NCBI GenBank assembly: GCA_014208095.1
Contig: JACHMT010000001.1
Span: 62,001-126,000, forward strand
DNA length: 64,000 nucleotides
Source of the DNA: Actinospineispora eucalypti
Lineage (GTDB): Bacteria; Actinomycetota; Actinomycetes; Mycobacteriales; Pseudonocardiaceae
Reading direction: 5' to 3'
Part shown: in pieces, positions 50,283 through 64,000 of the stretch
Numbering within the stretch: the stretch's first letter is position 1
Layout: each line of letters begins with the position of its first letter
Position numbers and translations under genes: made by a program
Notes under the pieces: generated by a model
What the model was told of the DNA's origin: nothing
Databases searched by the model: none
The model's input: only the letters and a program-made list of their open reading frames with translations

Positions 50283-50396
50283 TCAGATGGCGGTGGTGGC
50301 CTGCTGCCAGAGGTCGTCCTCGGACCGCGAGCGAACCTTGCTGAACACGAAAGCGGCGGCGCCCAGAACGGCGACGATGGCCAGCAGCTTCTTCAT
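50283..50396 (-). CDS. DLW-39 family small membrane protein (copy B)
   Basis: 37 residues: MKKLLAIVAVLGAAAFVF as membrane helix, SKVRSR basic turn, then SEDDLWQQATTAI. Clearly paralogous to copy A (same length, shared DDLWQQAT), with different codons in the helix. The two copies appear to be a tandem duplication between tRNA genes. No ribosome-binding oddity seen; GGGGTTTC precedes the ATG. Confidence 0.85.
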   Translation of the reverse strand: MKKLLAIVAVLGAAAFVFSKVRSRSEDDLWQQATTAI

Positions 50397-50426
50397 CTGA
50401 AACCCCTGCGAGAAGAATCGGAGGAG

Positions 50427-50500
50427 TGGGCCCAGGAGGACTTGAACCTCCGACCTCATCGTTATCAGCGATGCGCTCTAACCGTCTGAGCTATGGGCCC
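50427..50500 (-). tRNA. tRNA-Ile (anticodon GAT)
   Basis: 74 nucleotides. The acceptor stem GGGCCCA/TGGGCCC, D-arm GCTC-AGACGGTTA-GAGC, anticodon loop CTGATAA with anticodon GAT, and T-loop TTCAAGT form a standard cloverleaf. CCA is not encoded. Position next to gyrA is the usual actinobacterial one. Confidence 0.97.
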
Positions 50501-50578
50501 CTCTGAACGAGGTGTCACCAAGACTACCGAAGCCCGCGAGCCGGTTTCCAACCACCCCCGGTGTCCAACCAGGACACC

Positions 50579-51892
50579 TCACTCGCGCTCGGACAGGGTC
50601 ACCTCGATGCCTCCGACCAGGTCGGCGGAAACGTTGTAGATGAACGCCGCCACGGACAACGCGACCGCCACCAGCAGGCTGTTGATCGCACCGATCACCG
50701 CCGCCATGCCGAACACCCGCCCGGCGCTGATCAGTCGTTGGCTGGACTGCTCGGCCACCAGGTCGGCGTACTGGCCGTTCAACCGGTCCCATACGCCCAT
50801 GCCGTCCAGCACGCCGTACAACAGCCCGGCGGCGATCAGCCAGACCAGGTAGAGCACCACCGCCAGCACCAGGGCGATCTTCAACACGGACCACGGATCC
50901 AGCCGCTTGAGCTGCAGGGCGGCCTGTCGGGGCCGGCGAGGCCCCCGGGCCCAGCTCATCGGCAGCCCGCCGGGTCCGCTCCGGCCGTGGTCCGCGTCCG
51001 GGTCACCGGGCAGGCCGGAGGTCACCGGGCGGCGCATGTCGGTGGTGGCCGGGTCGATCGGCGAACCGCCGACCCGGCCGGCCATGCCCGGCGGCATCGG
51101 TGGGCCGCTCGGCCTCGGCTTCCCGGGCTTCGCCGGCTTGCCGGGACGCCCCGGCTTGCGGGAACCGCCCCCGGGCCCGGGGGGTGCGGGCGGGTTCGGC
51201 CGCCCGCCGGGACCCGGAGGTCGGGGTGGCGCGGGCCGGCTCGCGGCCAGACCGGCCGAGGTCGTGGCCGGCGATTCGGTGAGGTCCTCGGCCTGGCTCG
51301 GCCCGGCGGTGCCGGACGGTGCGGGGCCGGCGGGGATCCGCTGCCACGGCGGCGGCAGCACCGGAGGGGGTGCCTCGGCGTGACCGTTGTAACCGGCCGG
51401 CGCCGAGACCTCGGCGGCTTCCGCCTTGCGTCCGGCCGGCTCGTCGTCCTCGGCGCCGGGGGCGGCCGGTGACGCCTCGGAGCCGGAGCCGCGCGACGCG
51501 GCCGGGTCGGAAGCTTCGGAAGAAGCCGGCGAGTCGCCCGGCCCGGGCCGACGTACCGGCGAAGGGCGTTTCGGCGCGGCGGACTCGGCCCGGGCGACCG
51601 GCGAGGGCTTCCCCGCGCCGGTCGTGGTCGTCCCGTTACGCGCGGACTCACCGTCGGTGGGCTCGGCCGGCCGGCTCCGTTCAGCGGCCTCGGAAGGCTC
51701 GGCCGGGCGGCCCGGTCCGGCAGCCTCGGAAGGCCTGGCCGGACCGGTGCCGTTGGCCGGACCGGTGCCGTGGGTCTCGGCGGAATCGGCGTCCTGACCG
51801 GGCGTCTTCCCAGGATCGGCGGGTTTGCCGGCGCCTCCCTTACCGGGACTGGGTGGGCTCGACCGCCGCTCGTTCGGGGTGGGCTCGGTCAC
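50579..51892 (-). CDS. DUF3566 membrane protein with long disordered N-terminus
   Basis: 437 residues. The first about 315 are low-complexity, rich in Pro, Gly, Ala, Ser and Glu. The C-terminal 115 residues are the DUF3566 domain with two membrane helices (about 335-358: SVLKIALVLAVVLYLVWLIAAGLLY; 395-420: VFGMAAVIGAINSLLVAVALSVAAF). The family sits downstream of gyrA in most actinobacteria, including mycobacteria, where it has been linked to the cell envelope. The start is GTG 51892. A 104-base gap separates it from gyrA. Confidence 0.9.
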   Translation of the reverse strand: MTEPTPNERRSSPPSPGKGGAGKPADPGKTPGQDADSAETHGTGPANGTGPARPSEAAGPGRPAEPSEAAERSRPAEPTDGESARNGTTTTGAGKPSPVARAESAAPKRPSPVRRPGPGDSPASSEASDPAASRGSGSEASPAAPGAEDDEPAGRKAEAAEVSAPAGYNGHAEAPPPVLPPPWQRIPAGPAPSGTAGPSQAEDLTESPATTSAGLAASRPAPPRPPGPGGRPNPPAPPGPGGGSRKPGRPGKPAKPGKPRPSGPPMPPGMAGRVGGSPIDPATTDMRRPVTSGLPGDPDADHGRSGPGGLPMSWARGPRRPRQAALQLKRLDPWSVLKIALVLAVVLYLVWLIAAGLLYGVLDGMGVWDRLNGQYADLVAEQSSQRLISAGRVFGMAAVIGAINSLLVAVALSVAAFIYNVSADLVGGIEVTLSERE

Positions 51893-51996
51893 GAGTTAGC
51901 TCGCGCCTCCTCCGTGTCTCCGTCGAACGCCCGAACCGGGCGTCCGACCCGGCCCGCCGGCATCGCCGACGGGTCGCTGCTCGCTCGGCCCACCGA

Positions 51997-54492
<2,496 letters not shown>

Positions 54493-54512
54493 GAAAGCCC
54501 TTTTCTAATGGA

Positions 54513-56546
<2,034 letters not shown>

Positions 56547-56805
56547 CTATGTACCTCGACCGGGGGTGCTCGGCGCCGGAGTCCGGGGCTCCCTGCGTCA
56601 TCCCCCCTTACATCTTACTGGTCGGGCCGACGAGAACGGCGTCTAGGACACCCCTAGAAAGCTCACAGAGCGCCGATCGTGGGTCGAGGAAGGTTCGCGC
56701 GCCGGAAAACCCCGTCTCGCCCCGTCTGCGCGCCGCTCGATGCCCCGACTGTCACGCCCCGTTTCCGATGCCGCACACATATATAGGTGGGCCGGCCGGC
56801 GCCGG

Positions 56806-58014
56806 TCAGCCGTAGGTGTCCCGGGGACCCCGCCCAGGGGCGTGGCGTGGGCCTTTGCGCCAGCTCGGCGCGGCCGGACCCTGCACCTTCATCTGGCGAA
56901 CCACGTCCGGGCCCACCCCGGCGGCGATCTTGGCCAGCAGTTGGCGGCGGAGCAGGCGCAGTTGGGTGGCCCAGGCGGTGGAACTGGCGGCCACGACCAG
57001 CTCGCCGTCGCGCAGGCTGACCGGGGTGGCGTGCTCGGCCACGTCCGCGCCGACCAGCTCCGCCCAGCGGCCGAACACCGAGGCCGACGTCAGCCGCGCC
57101 TGCCAACCCCGGTCGGTGGAAACCCGGGAGAACAGCCGGCCGAACGGCTGCGGGTCACGCTCGTCCGGGCGCGGGCCGGACCACCGCCGCCTACGGCCTC
57201 CCTGGCCGGTGCGGCGCCAGCGTCCCTTGGCCGGCTCACCGGTCCGCCGACCATTTGCGGCTGCCGCCTCCTGTGCGGCTGCCAGCGCACGGCGAGCCAG
57301 ATCTGCCCCGCTCCCGGCTACCTCGCCGTCCTCGCCCCTGCCGCCACTCTCCGCCGCCCCGCCCTCATGCCCGGCCGCACCGCGACTCCTAGCCACACCG
57401 CCATCGCTCGCCACGCCGTCGCCCCTCGCCACACCGCCACCCTTCGCGGCACCGCCACCCTTCGCGGCACTGCCACTCTTCGCGGCACTGCCGCGCCGAG
57501 CCGTGCCGCCATCACCGCCCGCACCACCACGCCGAGCCGCGGCCCTACCGGAACCGGCATCACCACCGCTCCCACCATCTCCCGCCACACCACCGACCTC
57601 GTCCACACCATCGCCCGGCACCGCACCACCCGAAGACACGCCACGATCTGACACCGCACGGCCAGAGACCGCACCGTCCGCCTCGGCCACGCCACCGCTC
57701 CCAACCACGCCACTGCCTCCAGCCGTCGGGCGGCTCACACCGCCCGCGCCGGATGTTTCACGTGAAACATCTGTTCGACTGAAGCCCGCTTCGGTCTTTG
57801 AACGGTACGGCGCGCCCGAGGAAAATTGTTGATCGCACGGCGCGTCGCGGTTGACAGCGTCGGTGGGCGGCGTCACACATCCATCCCCAGGGCTGAGGAC
57901 AGGATCAGGGGTCGAGCGCAAGGTGAACGGTCGCCCGACGTCTGTCGACGGTCCGGGCCCGGCGTCGTCCCCATTCGTTCCGGAGTTATCCACAGTATCC
58001 ACAGTGTTGTCCAC
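56806..58014 (-). CDS. dciA: DciA-like replication helicase operator protein (DUF721), with expanded N-terminus
   Basis: 402 codons from GTG 58014. The functional domain is C-terminal (about 300-385: VFGRWAELVGADVAEHATPVSLRDGELVVAASSTAWATQLRLLRRQLLAKI), the DUF721 core of DciA, which helps load or activate replicative helicase DnaB in bacteria lacking DnaC. Its place between recF and gyrB is the standard one. Residues about 90-260 form a Gly/Ala/Ser/Arg-rich low-complexity stretch, far longer than usual. The gene also contains a parS site, and its first codons are made of DnaA boxes, so the true start may lie further downstream. Confidence 0.85.
   Translation of the reverse strand: MDNTVDTVDNSGTNGDDAGPGPSTDVGRPFTLRSTPDPVLSPGDGCVTPPTDAVNRDAPCDQQFSSGAPYRSKTEAGFSRTDVSRETSGAGGVSRPTAGGSGVVGSGGVAEADGAVSGRAVSDRGVSSGGAVPGDGVDEVGGVAGDGGSGGDAGSGRAAARRGGAGGDGGTARRGSAAKSGSAAKGGGAAKGGGVARGDGVASDGGVARSRGAAGHEGGAAESGGRGEDGEVAGSGADLARRALAAAQEAAAANGRRTGEPAKGRWRRTGQGGRRRRWSGPRPDERDPQPFGRLFSRVSTDRGWQARLTSASVFGRWAELVGADVAEHATPVSLRDGELVVAASSTAWATQLRLLRRQLLAKIAAGVGPDVVRQMKVQGPAAPSWRKGPRHAPGRGPRDTYG
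57754..57769. other. parS site inside the dciA reading frame
   Basis: Exact TGTTTCACGTGAAACA, read in the dciA frame as part of the sequence DVSRETS. It lies about 3.6 kb from oriC. It is the second parS in the window. Confidence 0.95.
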
Positions 58015-58015
58015 A
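57986..58015. promoter_or_regulatory. Cluster of three DnaA boxes at the start of dciA
   Basis: TTATCCACA (57986-57994, perfect consensus), GTATCCACA (57995-58003, directly adjacent) and TTGTCCACA (58007-58015). All three are in the same orientation, overlapping the GTG start codon of dciA just downstream of recF. Likely a DnaA-binding regulatory or titration site. Confidence 0.85.
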
Positions 58016-58038
58016 CCCCCGGTTTGATCGACTTGCCG

Positions 58039-59208
58039 CTACTCCGGGCCGTGTACCTGGCCAGATTCGATTCGAATTCGGGATCCCTGAAGTTTCTCCG
58101 GCACGTCGTCGACGACCGCGGCGGTCACCAGCACCTGCTCCGCCCGCACGGCCAGTTCGGCGAGCGCTGAGCGCCGTCGGGCGTCCAGCTCGGCGAAGAC
58201 ATCGTCCAAAATCAAGATTGGATCCGGGTTTCCGGTGGCGTCCGAAGCATCCGCACGCAGGGTCTCGAACGAACCCAACCGCAGCGCCAGCGCGAAGGAC
58301 CACGACTCGCCATGGCTGGCGTAGCCCTTGGCCGGGCCGTCGCCCAGCCGCAGCTCCAGATCGTCCCGGTGGGGCCCGACCAGGCAGACGCCGCGCTCCA
58401 GTTCCTGGCTGCGCACCTGAGCCAGTTCGTCCAGCAGTGCCGCCTCGAGCACCGACTCCTCCGGAACAGGCTCCTCGGCCGTCAGATCGGGTACCGAGCA
58501 GCGATAGCGGACGTCGATGGGCGCGGATTCGGGCGCCACCTCGGCGTAAGCGGCGCGGACCGGCTCGACCAGATCGGCGAGCACGCGTAGTCGCCCGGCC
58601 AGCAATTCCGCGCCGTGACGGGCCAAATGCCCGTCCCACACGTCCAGCGTGCTCAGCTCGGAGTCGGATCCGCCGCCGGAACGACCCGCGAACCTCGCCG
58701 CCCGCGCGGTCTTCAGCAGGGCGGAGCGCTGCCGGATGACCCGGTCGTAGTCCGACCGCACGCCGGCGAACCTCGGCCAGCGCGCCACCAGAAGCTCATC
58801 GATGAATCGGCGCCGTTCCGAGGGATCGCCGCGCACCAGCGCCAGATCCTCCGGGGCGAACAACACGGTGCGCACGATCCCCAGCGCGTCGCGCGCGCGG
58901 GACAACGGCGAACGATTGACCCGGGCCTTATTGGCCTTTCCCGGAGTGATCTGTACTTCTACCGCCAGTTCCCGGTCGCCACGCACCGCGACGCCCCGCA
59001 CGATCGCCGCCGAGGTACCCCGGCGCACCAACGGAGCGTCGCCGGCCACCCGGTGTGATCCGAAGGTCGCCAGGTAACCGACCGCCTCGACCAGGTTGGT
59101 CTTGCCCGCGCCGTTGGGCCCGAGCAGCACGTTGACTCCCGGCCGGAACTCCAGCTCGGCGGCCGCCCAGGACCGGAAGTCGGTGACCGCCAGCCGCCGC
59201 AGGTACAT
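58039..59208 (-). CDS. recF: DNA replication/repair protein RecF
   Basis: 389 residues of the SMC-like ATPase class that helps load RecA at gaps. Walker A GPNGAGKT is at 30-37; a signature-like [16 protein letters not shown] near 305 and Walker [13 protein letters not shown] near 338 complete the site. The N-terminus [14 protein letters not shown] is characteristic. Start ATG 59208, 21 bases after the gnd stop; 24 bases separate its stop from the dciA start. Confidence 0.97.
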   Translation of the reverse strand: MYLRRLAVTDFRSWAAAELEFRPGVNVLLGPNGAGKTNLVEAVGYLATFGSHRVAGDAPLVRRGTSAAIVRGVAVRGDRELAVEVQITPGKANKARVNRSPLSRARDALGIVRTVLFAPEDLALVRGDPSERRRFIDELLVARWPRFAGVRSDYDRVIRQRSALLKTARAARFAGRSGGGSDSELSTLDVWDGHLARHGAELLAGRLRVLADLVEPVRAAYAEVAPESAPIDVRYRCSVPDLTAEEPVPEESVLEAALLDELAQVRSQELERGVCLVGPHRDDLELRLGDGPAKGYASHGESWSFALALRLGSFETLRADASDATGNPDPILILDDVFAELDARRRSALAELAVRAEQVLVTAAVVDDVPEKLQGSRIRIESGQVHGPE

Positions 59209-59229
59209 GGCGCCAGTGTGCCGCGGGGG

Positions 59230-60114
59230 TTACGTCGCGCGTTTGACGGCGTGCCCGCCGAACTGCTGGCGCAGCGCCGCGACCGCCTTCATCGCCGGCG
59301 ACTCGTCCTGCCGGGAGGAGAAGCGGGCGAACAGCGCGGCGGAGATCACCGGCATGGGCACGGAGTTGTTGATCGCCTCTTCGACGGTCCAACGGCCTTC
59401 GCCGGAGTCGTCCACGTAACCGGCCAGCTCGGCCAGCTCGGGGTCCTCGTCCAGCGCGCGCACCAACAGGTCGAGCAGCCAGGATCGCACCACGGTGCCC
59501 CGCGACCACGCCTTGACCACCGCCGGCACGTCTTCCACCAGCGGCGCCGCATGCAGCAGCTCGTAACCCTCGGCGTAGGCCTGCATCAGGCCGTACTCGA
59601 TGCCGTTGTGCACCATCTTCGAGTAGTGCCCGGCGCCGACCGGGCCCGCGTGGGCGAAGCCTTCCTCGCGGGGTCCTTCCGGCCGCAGCGCGTCGAAGAT
59701 GGGCATCGCCCGTTCGACGTGCTCCGCGTCGCCACCGACCATCAGGCCGTAGCCGTTCGCCCGGCCCCAGATGCCACCCGAGACGCCGCAGTCCATATAG
59801 CCGATGCCATGTTCGGCGAGCAGCGCGGCGTTGTGCTGGTCATCGGTGAACTTGGAGTTGCCGCCGTCGATCACGAGGTCGCCCGACGAGAGCAGCCCGG
59901 CGAGCTCGGCCACGGTGTCCCGGGTCGGCCCGCCGGCCGGGACCATCACCCAGACGACGCGGGGGGCTTCCAGCTTGGCGGCCAGCTCGGCCAGGGAGGC
60001 CACGTTGGAGGCCTCGGCGTGCGGGTCGTAACCAACCACCTCGTGGCCGGCGGCGCGCAGCCGTTCGGCCATGTTGCCGCCCATCCGACCGAGGCCGATC
60101 AGCCCGAGCTGCAT
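59230..60114 (-). CDS. gnd: 6-phosphogluconate dehydrogenase, decarboxylating (short type)
   Basis: 294 residues. Converts 6-phosphogluconate to ribulose-5-phosphate with CO2 release. The N-terminal cofactor motif GLGRMGGNMAERL is at 7-19; the catalytic region DCGVSGGIWGRANGYGLMVGG lies around 115-135, and Lys/Asn in HYSKMVHNGIEYGLMQAY (about 175-192). The length marks the shorter, typically NAD-preferring type found at this position in actinobacteria. ATG 60114 is the family start. Confidence 0.95.
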   Translation of the reverse strand: MQLGLIGLGRMGGNMAERLRAAGHEVVGYDPHAEASNVASLAELAAKLEAPRVVWVMVPAGGPTRDTVAELAGLLSSGDLVIDGGNSKFTDDQHNAALLAEHGIGYMDCGVSGGIWGRANGYGLMVGGDAEHVERAMPIFDALRPEGPREEGFAHAGPVGAGHYSKMVHNGIEYGLMQAYAEGYELLHAAPLVEDVPAVVKAWSRGTVVRSWLLDLLVRALDEDPELAELAGYVDDSGEGRWTVEEAINNSVPMPVISAALFARFSSRQDESPAMKAVAALRQQFGGHAVKRAT

Positions 60115-60205
60115 TACCCGTCCCCCTTGTTGTGCCGGTTGTGTGCCCGTTGGGCGCCGAACTGGACGCCCAACTCGACCCGCCGGCTTCGCGCCGCCGG
60201 GGTGC

Positions 60206-61342
60206 CTACCCGGGCAACCGTACCGGCATGAGCAGGTGCAGGTACCCACTCGACTCACCGGGCAGGTCGTCACCTGAGACCGGGCGGGCCAGGGCCGGCC
60301 GGCTGGGCGTGGTGAACGACAGGTGCGCGCGGTCGGTATGCAGCGAGTTCAGCCCGTCCAGCAGGTAACCGGGGTTGAACGCGATCACCAGCGGCTCGCC
60401 GTCGAGCTCACAGGGGAGCTGCTCCTCGGCGCTGCCCTCGTCGTCGCCGCCGGCGGAGAGCCGCAGCGAACCCTCGTTGAACTCCAGGCGCACCTGGGCA
60501 GCCCGGTCCGCGACCAGGGACACGCGCTTGATCGCCTCGACCATCGGGGCAACCTCGAGCACCGCGGCCGAGGAGTGCTCGGTGGGCAGCAGCTGGCGGT
60601 ACTTGGGGAACTCGGCGTCCAGCAGCCGCGTGGTGGTCTGCCGGCCGTTGCCGGACAGGCCCAGCATGCCGTCACCCTCGGCCAGGGCGAGCTGGACCGG
60701 GTCCTTGCCGGTGAGCGTCTTGGCCGCCTCCGCCAGCGTGCGCGCGGGAACCAGGACGGCGGTGCTCAGCGACGCGTCGCCCGGCTGCCACTCCAGCTCG
60801 CGGACCGCCATGCGGAACCGGTCGGTGGCGGCCATGGTCAGCTTGCTGCCCTCGATCTCCAGCCGGATGCCGGTGAGCATGGGCAGCGTGTCGTCCTTGC
60901 CGGCGGCCACCGCGGTCTGGGTGACCGCCAGGGCGAACACGTCGGGCGCGACCGAACCGGCCAGCTGCGGCATGTCCGGCAGCTTCGGGTAGTCCTCCAC
61001 CGGCATGGTCGGCAGGCTGAACCGGGCGCTGCCGCAGGTGATGGTGGCTCGCGCGCCGTCCACGCTGACGTCCACCGGGTGCGGGGGCAGCGACTTGGTG
61101 ATGTCCGCGAGCAACCGGCCGGAGACCAGCGCCCGGTCAGCCGCGCCGATCGAGGCGTCGATCTCCACGCGGGCGGAGACCTCGTAGTCGAAGCCGGAAA
61201 CGGTCAGCGACTGGTCGTTCGAGCCCGTGCCGGCATCCAGCAGCACACCACCGAGCACCGGCACCGGCGGCCGGGCGGGCAGGCTGCGCGCCACCCAGGC
61301 AACCCCGTCGGCCAACGCGTCACGTTCGACTCGGAACTTCAT
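60206..61342 (-). CDS. dnaN: DNA polymerase III sliding clamp (beta subunit)
   Basis: 378 residues forming the dimeric ring that tethers DNA polymerase III. The start [32 protein letters not shown] and the C-terminus [12 protein letters not shown] are family hallmarks. The three repeated sliding-clamp domains cover about 1-125, 126-250 and 251-378. ATG 61342 is chosen over an in-frame upstream Met at 61375, which precedes the usual MKF start. Confidence 0.97.
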   Translation of the reverse strand: MKFRVERDALADGVAWVARSLPARPPVPVLGGVLLDAGTGSNDQSLTVSGFDYEVSARVEIDASIGAADRALVSGRLLADITKSLPPHPVDVSVDGARATITCGSARFSLPTMPVEDYPKLPDMPQLAGSVAPDVFALAVTQTAVAAGKDDTLPMLTGIRLEIEGSKLTMAATDRFRMAVRELEWQPGDASLSTAVLVPARTLAEAAKTLTGKDPVQLALAEGDGMLGLSGNGRQTTTRLLDAEFPKYRQLLPTEHSSAAVLEVAPMVEAIKRVSLVADRAAQVRLEFNEGSLRLSAGGDDEGSAEEQLPCELDGEPLVIAFNPGYLLDGLNSLHTDRAHLSFTTPSRPALARPVSGDDLPGESSGYLHLLMPVRLPG

Positions 61343-61933
61343 CGCGGACCCCTCAACACCTGCAGTCTGGGACAAATCAAGTCCGTCTGGGACCTAACAA
61401 AGTAGAGCCTCGGTTCGATGAGCCTGAAGCCGGGAGGGCGTTGTGTGGGCAGGTCGGCCCGTCGGCGCCGGGGAGCCGATCGTCCGTCCCCAACCCCGAT
61501 TTCTGTAGTTCTTCTCTTGAAGAGAGAAATACAGCAGTAACAGTAAGGCCTGTGGATTCTGGGGACTCCGCCGGTTGTCGCTGGTCGCAGTGCGTGTCGG
61601 CCTGGGGACAGCCTCGGCGCGGGTCTGCGGATGGTTGGCCGGGCCCGTGGATGGCGGCCGGCCGGGCCCTAGTTGTGCCCGAGTTGTCCCCGGGTTGTGG
61701 CGGCCCGATCCACCGACCCACATGTAACAGTCCACGGACGCTCCACCGCTCGGCGCGCAAGTATCCACAGACTTATCCCCAAGTGTGGGTAGAGGGTTGC
61801 CGAGCGGACACGGTTCGCGACCGGTTGGCCCGCCAGGGGCCGAATCGAGTTGTGGCCGGAGCAACGCCGTCCCGCCCGGAAAAGCTGAACGTAACTACCC
61901 CGCGTCGCGAACCAGTGGTGAACGCGGGGTGGG
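61343..61933. other. Chromosomal replication origin oriC
   Basis: 591-base non-coding interval between dnaN and dnaA. DnaA-box-like 9-mers include TGTGGATTC (61551), TGGGGACAG (61603), TTGTCCCCG (61684), GTATCCACA (61761) and TTATCCCCA (61773-61781). Several others have one or two mismatches, as is common in GC-rich actinobacterial origins. A local A/T-rich stretch at about 61497-61547 (TTCTTCTCTTGAAGAGAG within it) is a candidate unwinding element. dnaA reads away from it. Confidence 0.9.
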
Positions 61934-63853
61934 TCAGGCGTTGCGGGCGCGTTGCTTGATGCGCGCGGTCAGCTCCTGGACCTGCTCGAACGTCTTGCGC
62001 CGCTGGGCGATCTCGTTGCGGATCTTCTTGTCCGCGTGCATCACCGTGGTGTGGTCCCGGCCGCCGAACATCTGCCCGATCCGGGGCAGGGAGAGGTCGG
62101 TGAGTTCCCGGCACAGGTACATGGCGATCTGGCGGGCCTGGGCGAGCGCCTTGGTCTTCCCCGGCCCGCACAGCTCGTCGATGGTCACCTCGAAGTACTC
62201 GGCGTTGACCGCCATGATGGTCGGCGCGGTGATCTCCGGCGTCGACGAGTCCGGGATCAGGTCGCGCAGCACGATCTCGGCCAGCTGGGTGTCCACCGGC
62301 TGGCGGTTCAGCGACGCGAACGCCGTGACCCGGATCAGCGCGCCCTCCAGCTCACGGATGTTGCGCTCGATCCGGGCGGCGATGAACTCCAGCACCTCGG
62401 CCGGAGCCGCCAGCCGGTCCTGCGCGGCCTTCTTGCGCAGGATGGCGATCCGGGTCTCCAGCTCGGGCGGCTGGATGTCGGTGATCAGGCCCCACTCGAA
62501 CCGGGTGCGCATCCGGTCCTCCAGGGTGGCCAGCTGCTTGGGCGGCCGGTCCGAGGAGACCACGATCTGCTTGTTCGAGTTGTGCAGCGTGTTGAAGGTG
62601 TGGAAGAACTCCTCCTGGGTTCCTTCCTTACCTTCCAGGAACTGGATGTCGTCCACCAACAGCACGTCCACGTCCCGGTAGCGGCTCTGGAAGGCCACCT
62701 TCCGGTCGTCCCGCAGGCTGTTGATGAAGTCGTTCGTGAACTCCTCGGTGGAGATGTAGCGCACGCGCATGCCGGGGAACAGCCGTTGCGCGTAGTGCCC
62801 GACGGCGTGCAGCAGGTGCGTTTTGCCCAGCCCGGACTCGCCCCAGATGAACAGTGGGTTGTACGCCCGGGCCGGCGCCTCGGCGACCGCGACCGCCGCC
62901 GCGTGGGAGAACCGGTTGGACGCGCCGATCACGAAGGTGTCGAAGGTGTACTTCTCGTTCAGCCGGCTGGTCATCCGGGCCTTCGGGCCGACCGGGCCCG
63001 CGCTGCCCAGGCTGCCGGCGCCGGCCCCCGGCCCGGTCGCGGCGCCGCCGCCCGGGCCGGCTCCCGCGGAGTAGGTGGGCCAGATCTCCGGCTGCTGCTG
63101 CTCGCGGTTCTCCCGGTAGCCGGGATTCTCCCGGTACTCGGGGGCGGCGTAGTTCTGCTCCCGGTAGTCGGCGCGGGGATCGGGTCGGCCGGGCACACCC
63201 GGCGGCGGCTCGAGTCCGTCGGCACCGTTCGAGCCCCTGGGTCCCGCCGGCCCCCCCATTCCTCCGGGGCCCGTGGGACCTCCGTGTCCGGACGGGCCGC
63301 CGGGGCCGTTCGGGGAACCGGGCGCTCCCGGGCCGCCGTAGGGACCCGGTCCGCCGGGACCGCCCGGGGCGTGGCCGTCCGGTCCGTTCGGACCGAAGCC
63401 GAGGTCGGCCGTCGCTTCCCGGCCGGACGGGTCGAGGTCGGGCGGACCCTGGCCGTACGGTTCGCTGCCGGCCTCCCGGGGGTAGCCACCGGCGGAGGGC
63501 AGCCGGCCCATCGCATCGCGTTCGGAGTCCGCGCGGGGCACCTCGGTCCCGCTGGCGGCGCCGGCGGGGTCGACGACCACGGCGAGGGTTATCGAGGTAC
63601 CCAGGTGCCGGCCCAGCGCCTCGCTGATCGGCCGGCGCAGGATTCGCTCGATCGCGTCCTTGGCGAACTCGGTCGGCGCGGCGAGCAGCGCGGTGTCGTC
63701 GAGCAGGCCGAGCGGTCGGGTGAGCCGCAGGAACGCCCGCTGTTGGGCGGACAGCGCGTCCCCGGCGCCGGTGCCGGCGTGCTCACGCGTACCACAGAGG
63801 TCCGCCACGACACGCGCCCAGACCTCGGCAAGGCCGTTGGCTTGATCCGCCAT
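61934..63853 (-). CDS. dnaA: Chromosomal replication initiator DnaA
   Basis: 639 residues. Domain I about 1-95; domain II is a very long, Gly/Pro-rich linker (about 100-305) as in Streptomyces; AAA+ domain III has Walker [11 protein letters not shown] near 335-344 and Walker [12 protein letters not shown] near 400; domain IV has the DnaA signature [16 protein letters not shown] near 595. It binds 9-mer boxes in the adjacent oriC and melts the origin. ATG 63853 matches the family start ([12 protein letters not shown]). Confidence 0.97.
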   Translation of the reverse strand: MADQANGLAEVWARVVADLCGTREHAGTGAGDALSAQQRAFLRLTRPLGLLDDTALLAAPTEFAKDAIERILRRPISEALGRHLGTSITLAVVVDPAGAASGTEVPRADSERDAMGRLPSAGGYPREAGSEPYGQGPPDLDPSGREATADLGFGPNGPDGHAPGGPGGPGPYGGPGAPGSPNGPGGPSGHGGPTGPGGMGGPAGPRGSNGADGLEPPPGVPGRPDPRADYREQNYAAPEYRENPGYRENREQQQPEIWPTYSAGAGPGGGAATGPGAGAGSLGSAGPVGPKARMTSRLNEKYTFDTFVIGASNRFSHAAAVAVAEAPARAYNPLFIWGESGLGKTHLLHAVGHYAQRLFPGMRVRYISTEEFTNDFINSLRDDRKVAFQSRYRDVDVLLVDDIQFLEGKEGTQEEFFHTFNTLHNSNKQIVVSSDRPPKQLATLEDRMRTRFEWGLITDIQPPELETRIAILRKKAAQDRLAAPAEVLEFIAARIERNIRELEGALIRVTAFASLNRQPVDTQLAEIVLRDLIPDSSTPEITAPTIMAVNAEYFEVTIDELCGPGKTKALAQARQIAMYLCRELTDLSLPRIGQMFGGRDHTTVMHADKKIRNEIAQRRKTFEQVQELTARIKQRARNA

Positions 63854-63929
63854 AGTGTGGTCCCCCTGCCCCGTCCAGTCGCCGTCCACCCGCTGCCAGC
63901 AGCCAAGTTCCGCACCGAAACCAGCGCTG

Positions 63930-63950
63930 CCGTCCACAGGGTTGTCCACA
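63930..63950. promoter_or_regulatory. DnaA boxes upstream of dnaA
   Basis: TTGTCCACA at 63942-63950 and CCGTCCACA at 63930-63938, about 80-100 bases before the dnaA start, consistent with autoregulation of dnaA. The remaining bases to the window end show no gene. Confidence 0.7.
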
Positions 63951-64000
63951 CCTGTGCGCGGGACGCTACGCGGGTCGGGTACCGACCCGGTCGGCGACCC

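Overview
The window comes from a high-GC actinobacterium. Gene content, GTG starts, actinobacterial gene families and the parS sequence point to the order Pseudonocardiales; this is an inference from sequence character, not a database match. The right end is the chromosomal replication origin region read on the minus strand: dnaA, oriC, dnaN, gnd, recF, dciA, gyrB, gyrA, a DUF3566 membrane protein, tRNA-Ile and tRNA-Ala. That is the classic actinobacterial order. Two parS sites (30971 and 57754) and a second DnaA-box cluster in the dciA start fit an origin-proximal position.

Layout from the left. 1-3077: an osmoprotectant (glycine betaine/choline) ABC importer operon, cut at the left edge. 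3240-10176: a RecB/Cas4-like nuclease, MsrA, a TetR regulator divergent from a zinc alcohol dehydrogenase carrying an 18-bp in-frame minisatellite, an FHA protein and an O6-alkylguanine-DNA methyltransferase. 10307-16409: acyl desaturase, MFS transporter, a response regulator with a degenerate receiver, DUF4142 and DUF1996 secreted proteins, and a methyltransferase. 16460-19848: a DUF574 methyltransferase, a small membrane protein, an Fpg/Nei glycosylase and a LytS-type kinase. 20026-27269: an S49 peptidase sitting between the LytS kinase and its probable LytTR partner, then two sodium/solute symporters and DUF485, probably a carboxylate-uptake regulon. 27382-37730: rhodanese, DUF4328, SEC-C protein, small-molecule kinase, ferritin, an asymmetric heterodimeric ABC exporter, and an Lrp regulator divergent from a Leu/Val-type dehydrogenase. 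37811-45734: an SSI-like protease inhibitor, a GntR module bounded by 32-bp direct repeats, an acyl-CoA synthetase divergent from an aldehyde dehydrogenase plus an NDMA-dependent (mycofactocin-type) alcohol dehydrogenase, a WYL regulator and a DinB protein. 45731-50396: a membrane-anchored barrel-domain protein, DUF1508, an MFS/SRPBCC/ArsR cluster and two tiny DLW-39-type proteins between the tRNAs.

The most unusual content is between the genes. At least four unrelated repeat families occur in this one window: (1) 22-bp periodic arrays at gene ends; (2) double-hairpin units of 54-bp period that abut TAG stop codons at three loci; (3) a roughly 165-bp element present twice, with a conserved core enclosed by helices whose sequences differ completely between copies while pairing is kept; and (4) a 133-bp nested hairpin. 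Family 3 is the best candidate for an undescribed structured element, because its differences are compensatory.
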